Assembly: GCA_030037575.1 (NCBI GenBank) | Contig: JASHRB010000109.1 | Location: 1-7,138, forward strand | DNA: 7,138 bases | From: Candidatus Sulfotelmatobacter sp. | GTDB lineage: Bacteria; Acidobacteriota; Terriglobia; Terriglobales; Acidobacteriaceae | Reading direction: 5' to 3' | Part shown: positions 4,057 through 7,138 of the stretch, in pieces | Layout: the number at the start of each line of letters is the position of its first letter | How positions within the stretch are numbered: the first letter of the stretch is position 1 | The notes under the pieces: model-generated | Told to the model about the DNA's origin: nothing | The model's input: only the letters and a program-made list of their open reading frames with translations | Database searches by the model: none | Program-made: the position numbers and the translations under genes

Positions 4057-6210
4057 CTATTTTTCAATTGCGAAAAATTCCCTCACGACACGCATGTCGG
4101 TCGTCCTCTTGTAGCTGGGCAGGCTCTCGATGAAAACGCGGCCATATTGTTTTTTCAGGATGCGGTTATCGAGCAGGACCAGCAGGCCGCGGTCGTGGAG
4201 CGAGCGGATGAGGCGTCCGAAGCCTTGTTTGAGCGTGATGACTGCGGAGGGAACCTGATAATCGAAAAATGCGTTGCCGCCTTCGGCGTCGATGGCTTTG
4301 ACGCGGGCGGCGACCACAGGGTCGGAGGGAACGGCGAACGGCAGACGGTCGATAATCACACAGCTGAGCTGTTCGCCTTGCACGTCGACCCCTTGCCAGA
4401 AAGATGAGGTTGCGAACAGAACGGCGTTGGGGGTGAGGCGAAATTCTTCGAGCAAAGCGCTCTTGGGAGCATCTCCCTGGCGCAGCATGGGAAATTCGAG
4501 TTCCTCCCGCAGGCGATCGTAGATGTCGTTCATCTGCGCGTAGCTGGTGAACAGAACGAAGGCGCGACCGCGAGTGATTTCGAGAATGGTGCGAATGCGG
4601 TCGGCGGCGGTGGCGGTGAATGGCACAGTGCGGGTGTCGGGCAGATCGGCAGGGACGTAGAAAAGCGCCTGGCTTGGATAATCGAAATGCGCAGGGACAA
4701 CGGATTCGCGCGCGTGCTCGAGGCCGAGACGCTGGCGGATGTAATCGAAGCCGCCGCCCACGGCGAGCGTGGCCGAAGCCAGGATGGCGCATTCGAGCTT
4801 TGACCAAAGGCATTCGCGAAGGATGGGGCCGACGTGGATTGGGGTGGCCTGGAGAAAGATGTTTTGGCGAGCCGGAATATTCTCTTTTGATTTCGCCGTG
4901 CCTCTGCCTCTCTGCGCTGAATTCATTCGTCCGCGGCGCTCAATCCAGAAGACGGTGTTGCCATCGTCGGACTCCATGGCGAAGCTCAAGTGCATCTGAA
5001 TTTCCTGCGTGCGGCGGAGGAGATTGAAAATTTCCTCCGGTTTTTGCGGCAAGTTTTCCAGTTCTCCGGCGAGGCGGGTGAGGGATTGCTGGAGCGCGAG
5101 GAATTCGTCACCGTTTTCTTCCAGAAATTCGCGGCGGGAGTCGAAAGCGAAGCGGCCGTCGCCGGGCGGCAAGAGCGCAAAGAAAAACCGGGATTTTTCC
5201 CCCAGGCTGCCGAGGGCTCCGGCCAGTGACGCCGACATGAGGTGATGGTGCGCGAGGGACGCCTCGACGTCGCGGGCGAGATCTTCCACCTGCAGGTTGC
5301 TGAGGGAGATTCCGAAGTAGTGGGAAGCAACCTGTTCGAGTTCGTGCGCTTCGTCGAAAATCACAGCCGCGGCCTCGGGCAGGATGCCGGCGTCGGGCGC
5401 GCCATCGGCTTGGAATTTGATGGCGAGGTCGGCGAAAAAAAGATGATGATTGACGATGATGATGTCGCTTTCCATGCCCCGGCGGCGCATCGCGGTGATG
5501 AAGCAGCGTTCAAACTCGCTGCATTTTTGGCCGGTGCAGGCTTCCGCGCGGGCGTCGAGCTTGTGCCAAAGCTGGCTGGCTTCGGGGAGCTCGGCGAGTT
5601 CGGCGCGATCGCCGGTGGAAGTGGTTTTTTCCCAGGCGGCGATGGCGCGGTATTGCTCGATTTCTTCGAGCCCGGTCAGTAGGGGCGCGCGGGCCAGATC
5701 GTAGAGTTTTTGGCGGCAGAGATAATTGTTGCGGCCCTTCATATAGCAGACGGAAAGACGCGCAAGGTCGGGGGAACCGGGGGGCGCTTCGACTGCGCGC
5801 AGGCCAGCCGAGGCGGCTGCCCCCACAGCTCGGCGGCCGTTTGTCCCCGTGGTCAAATTGGCGGCGAGAAGAGCATGCTCCAGCAAGGGCACGTCTTTGT
5901 AGAAAAGCTGCTCTTGCAGATTTTTCGTCCCCGTAGAGATGATCACTCGTTTGCCCGAGCGGATTGCGGGAACCAGATAAGCCAGAGTTTTTCCCGTGCC
6001 GGTTCCGGCTTCCACGATCAAGTGCCGCTTTTCCGCGAGCGCTTGTTCGACCGCTTGCGCCATTTGCAGCTGGCCGCGGCGGAATTCGTAAGCCGGATGA
6101 GTGCCGGCGAGAACCCCGCCGGGTGCAAAGAACTGGTGGAGCGTGGACGGTTTACCATTCCGCCGAGCGTGCTGCGCTGCAGCGGATGCGGCCTGGAAAG
6201 TTACCGACAC
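4057..6210 (-). CDS. dinG: ATP-dependent DNA helicase, DinG/YoaA (XPD-like) family with Fe-S cluster
   Basis: This is a 717-residue superfamily 2 helicase. Family members unwind DNA 5' to 3' in repair and in resolving R-loops or stalled forks. The Q-motif region YEFRRGQLQMA is at 41-51 and Walker A (EAGTGTGKT) at 67-75. Motif Ia STGTKNLQEQL is at 92-102 and the DEAH box at 286-289. LASATL is at 477-482, ATSSFWQGVDVQG at 600-612 and motif VI QGFGRLIRS at 662-670. The Fe-S cysteines are C165 (in KGRNNYLC), C225, C230 and C236; the C-x4-C-x5-C spacing equals that of E. coli DinG C194/C199/C205. DinG versus YoaA cannot be separated here. The start is GTG at 6208-6210, upstream of the Q motif; the next ATG (residue 50) would destroy that motif. 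No good Shine-Dalgarno is seen. Two low-complexity insertions (about 118-150 and 427-450) interrupt otherwise conserved blocks and coincide with repeat-like DNA. Confidence 0.92.
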   Translation of the reverse strand: MSVTFQAASAAAQHARRNGKPSTLHQFFAPGGVLAGTHPAYEFRRGQLQMAQAVEQALAEKRHLIVEAGTGTGKTLAYLVPAIRSGKRVIISTGTKNLQEQLFYKDVPLLEHALLAANLTTGTNGRRAVGAAASAGLRAVEAPPGSPDLARLSVCYMKGRNNYLCRQKLYDLARAPLLTGLEEIEQYRAIAAWEKTTSTGDRAELAELPEASQLWHKLDARAEACTGQKCSEFERCFITAMRRRGMESDIIIVNHHLFFADLAIKFQADGAPDAGILPEAAAVIFDEAHELEQVASHYFGISLSNLQVEDLARDVEASLAHHHLMSASLAGALGSLGEKSRFFFALLPPGDGRFAFDSRREFLEENGDEFLALQQSLTRLAGELENLPQKPEEIFNLLRRTQEIQMHLSFAMESDDGNTVFWIERRGRMNSAQRGRGTAKSKENIPARQNIFLQATPIHVGPILRECLWSKLECAILASATLAVGGGFDYIRQRLGLEHARESVVPAHFDYPSQALFYVPADLPDTRTVPFTATAADRIRTILEITRGRAFVLFTSYAQMNDIYDRLREELEFPMLRQGDAPKSALLEEFRLTPNAVLFATSSFWQGVDVQGEQLSCVIIDRLPFAVPSDPVVAARVKAIDAEGGNAFFDYQVPSAVITLKQGFGRLIRSLHDRGLLVLLDNRILKKQYGRVFIESLPSYKRTTDMRVVREFFAIEK
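4861..4932 (-). repeat. Repeat-like in-frame insertion in the helicase (residues about 427-450)
   Basis: Between the conserved block FWIERRG and NIFLQATPIHVGPIL, which in relatives known to me are nearly adjacent, the protein carries about 20 extra residues including NSAQRGRGTAKSKEN. The DNA is purine-rich on the minus strand, with CGCAGAGAGGCAGAG followed by GCACGGCGAAA (about 4891-4916). From memory this resembles the dispersed gcagagacgcagaggcacgg type of bacterial intergenic repeat. No stop or frameshift results. Confidence 0.5.
5761..5859 (-). repeat. Palindrome-bearing in-frame insertion in the helicase (residues about 118-150)
   Basis: Between motif Ia and the Fe-S domain the protein contains an Ala/Gly-rich stretch (GRRAVGAAASAGL at 125-137) that is not part of the family core. 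The DNA forms CAGCCG-AGG-CGGCTG (5805-5819). Alternatively GGCC(A)GCCGAG (5802-5812) pairs with CTCGGCGGCC (5829-5838), 10 bp with one bulge. The palindromic DNA inside a conserved domain suggests a REP-like element accommodated in frame. Confidence 0.5.
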
Positions 6211-6218
6211 GGAGTCTC

Positions 6219-6224
6219 TATAAT
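6219..6224 (+). promoter_or_regulatory. Candidate -10 box of der
   Basis: TATAAT is a perfect sigma70 -10 hexamer 34 bp before the TTG start of der, predicting a leader of about 27 nt. No convincing -35 is placed at 16-18 bp upstream (GAAAGT region), so either an activator is needed or the -10 dominates. Confidence 0.5.
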
Positions 6225-6248
6225 AAACAGTCCTGAGGCCGGACTTAA
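6220..6248 (-). promoter_or_regulatory. Candidate promoter of the helicase gene, overlapping the der -10
   Basis: On the minus strand TTAAGT (6248-6243) is followed after exactly 17 bp by TATTAT (6225-6220). Transcription would start near 6213, only about 3 nt before the GTG start at 6210, so the message would be almost leaderless. The hexamer overlaps the der -10 on the other strand, so the two promoters could not both be open at once. Confidence 0.4.
6229..6245. repeat. Inverted repeat AGTCC-N7-GGACT in the divergent gap
   Basis: AGTCC (6229-6233) and GGACT (6241-6245) are perfect reverse complements around a 7-nt loop. The repeat covers the predicted der start point and the helicase -35/-10 spacer, so it is well placed as an operator, or it could fold in the der leader RNA. 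Five-bp arms are short enough to occur by chance. Confidence 0.35.
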
Positions 6249-6257
6249 TTTTTTTAA

Positions 6258-7138
6258 TTGACGCGACTCACGTATAACTCGCCTGCCCTTGCCCCCGGAA
6301 GTAGGGTTCCCACCCTGGCGATTGTCGGTCGACCCAATGTGGGCAAGTCGACCCTGTTTAACCGCATGGTGGGGTCGCGGCGGGCGATCGTCGGCGACCA
6401 GCCGGGAATCACGCGGGACCGGCTTTACGGCCCCGCGGAGTGGCGCGGGCGGCCCATGCGTCTTGTAGACACCGGAGGAATTCTCCCGCAAGCAAAAGAC
6501 TTCATGCCCACCGAAATTTTTCGCCAGGCGCGCGTGGCCTTGGATGAAGCCGCCGCGATCGTGATGGTGGTGGATGGACGCAGCGAGTTGGCCGCACCCG
6601 ATCTTGAATTGGCTCGCCTTCTCCGCCGGACGGGCAAACCGCTGTTTCTGGCGGTGAATAAGGTTGAGAGCGACAAACAAGCGGCCCTGATTGAGGATTT
6701 TCGACGCCTGGGTATTGGCGAGATGTTTGCAGTCTCTGCCGAACACGGACGCGGCGTGGATGAGTTGCTGGATGCGGTGGTCGAGGCATTGCCTGCGGAA
6801 GAAAATCTCCTCCCCGAGGGCACCGGGGCTGTCGGAGCAACGAGCAACGAGCGCCCACCAACGAGCGCCGACCAAAGCCCAACTGGGGAAACAAAAATCG
6901 CGATTATCGGGCATCCCAACGTCGGCAAGTCGACCTTGTTGAATGCGCTCACGGCTGCTGACCGCGCGATCGTTTCTCCGATTCCGGGAACCACGCGCGA
7001 TGCGGTCGACGAAGTCATTGAGCGCCATGGGCAGAGATTTCGATTGGTGGATACGGCCGGAATCCGGCGCAAGGGCAAGACACGTTTGATGGCGGAAAAG
7101 CTATCGGTGGTGATGGCGCGCAAGCATCTCGAAGCCGC
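6258..7138 (+). CDS. der: Ribosome assembly GTPase Der (EngA), partial at the right edge
   Basis: Der is an essential double-GTPase that assists maturation of the 50S ribosomal subunit. The frame starts at TTG 6258-6260, directly after an in-frame TAA, and runs 293 codons to the edge; no ATG or GTG lies between the stop and the first G motif, so TTG is the only standard start. No Shine-Dalgarno is at normal distance (GAGG ends 19 nt upstream). GTPase domain 1 has G1 GRPNVGKS at 24-31, PGITRD at 49-54, G3 DTGG at 71-74, G4 NKVE at 134-137 (Glu in place of Asp) and SAEHG at 160-164. After a linker (about 180-211) domain 2 begins with GHPNVGKST at 218-226, followed by PGTTRD at 243-248 and [10 protein letters not shown] at 265-274. 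The rest of domain 2 and the KH-like domain lie beyond the window. The linker carries a 7-bp periodic repeat. Confidence 0.96.
   Translation, partial: MTRLTYNSPALAPGSRVPTLAIVGRPNVGKSTLFNRMVGSRRAIVGDQPGITRDRLYGPAEWRGRPMRLVDTGGILPQAKDFMPTEIFRQARVALDEAAAIVMVVDGRSELAAPDLELARLLRRTGKPLFLAVNKVESDKQAALIEDFRRLGIGEMFAVSAEHGRGVDELLDAVVEALPAEENLLPEGTGAVGATSNERPPTSADQSPTGETKIAIIGHPNVGKSTLLNALTAADRAIVSPIPGTTRDAVDEVIERHGQRFRLVDTAGIRRKGKTRLMAEKLSVVMARKHLEA
6835..6883 (+). repeat. Decayed 7-bp tandem repeat in the Der interdomain linker
   Basis: The stretch divides into seven heptamers: GAGCAAC, GAGCAAC, GAGCGCC, CACCAAC, GAGCGCC, GACCAAA, GCCCAAC. The 11-mer CAACGAGCGCC recurs at 6845-6855 and 6859-6869, exactly two units apart. 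It encodes linker residues of about 193-209 ([17 protein letters not shown]). Because 7 is not a multiple of 3, successive units are read in different frames, so the periodicity is of DNA and not of protein. Confidence 0.65.

Noticed and set aside
5242..5682. Plus-strand 146-codon frame opposite the helicase
   Set aside because: Antisense to the DEAH and Fe-S regions of the helicase, with no independent start signals.
6201..7028. Minus-strand 275-codon open frame opposite der
   Set aside because: The plus strand encodes unmistakable GTPase motifs over the same bases; the antisense product has no recognisable features.
1..7138. CRISPR array, tRNA or rRNA, transposase, toxin-antitoxin or phage defence genes
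   Set aside because: No regularly spaced long direct repeats, no cloverleaf-like segments and no matching protein motifs were seen on either strand; all large frames are accounted for by the five genes.

Overview
This is a bacterial chromosomal segment, GC-rich and densely coding, with five genes supported by clear motifs. The protein character (a QueD/QueE/QueC set, a secreted alpha-amino-acid-ester-hydrolase-like enzyme, an iron-sulfur DinG/YoaA-type helicase and the GTPase Der) and the repeat-laden linkers fit an Acidobacteriota (Terriglobia-like) genome. That taxonomic guess is inference from memory of related sequences, not a search result.

Left part (1-1691, minus strand): an operon queD - queE - queC for 7-cyano-7-deazaguanine (preQ0), the precursor of queuosine and other deazaguanine modifications. 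QueD makes carboxytetrahydropterin, QueE (radical SAM) contracts the ring to carboxydeazaguanine, and QueC converts the carboxylate to the nitrile. queD and queE are 2 bp apart. queE and queC are separated by a 179-bp gap that holds a strong imperfect hairpin (489-533) and a questionable 48-codon reading frame. queC runs off the left edge of the window.

Middle (1692-4056): a 274-bp divergent control region with candidate promoters for both sides, a 12-bp direct repeat and small inverted repeats. It is followed on the plus strand by an exported 650-residue CocE/NonD (peptidase S15) family hydrolase. That enzyme has the Ser-Asp-His triad and also the three-acid cluster characteristic of alpha-amino acid ester hydrolases. 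A 138-bp convergent gap follows.

Right part (4057-7138): a minus-strand DinG/YoaA/XPD-type helicase with a complete four-cysteine Fe-S motif and a plus-strand der (engA) gene cut by the right edge. They are divergently transcribed from a 47-bp gap in which the two candidate -10 boxes overlap on opposite strands.

The most unusual signal is structural. Sequences that look like dispersed non-coding repeats (a palindromic element, a purine-rich CAGAG-type repeat and a decayed 7-bp tandem array) lie in frame inside conserved genes: two in the helicase and one in the Der interdomain linker. A further hairpin-rich one sits between queE and queC. No complete, previously undescribed multi-gene system is evident; no rRNA, tRNA, CRISPR array, transposase or phage gene was seen.
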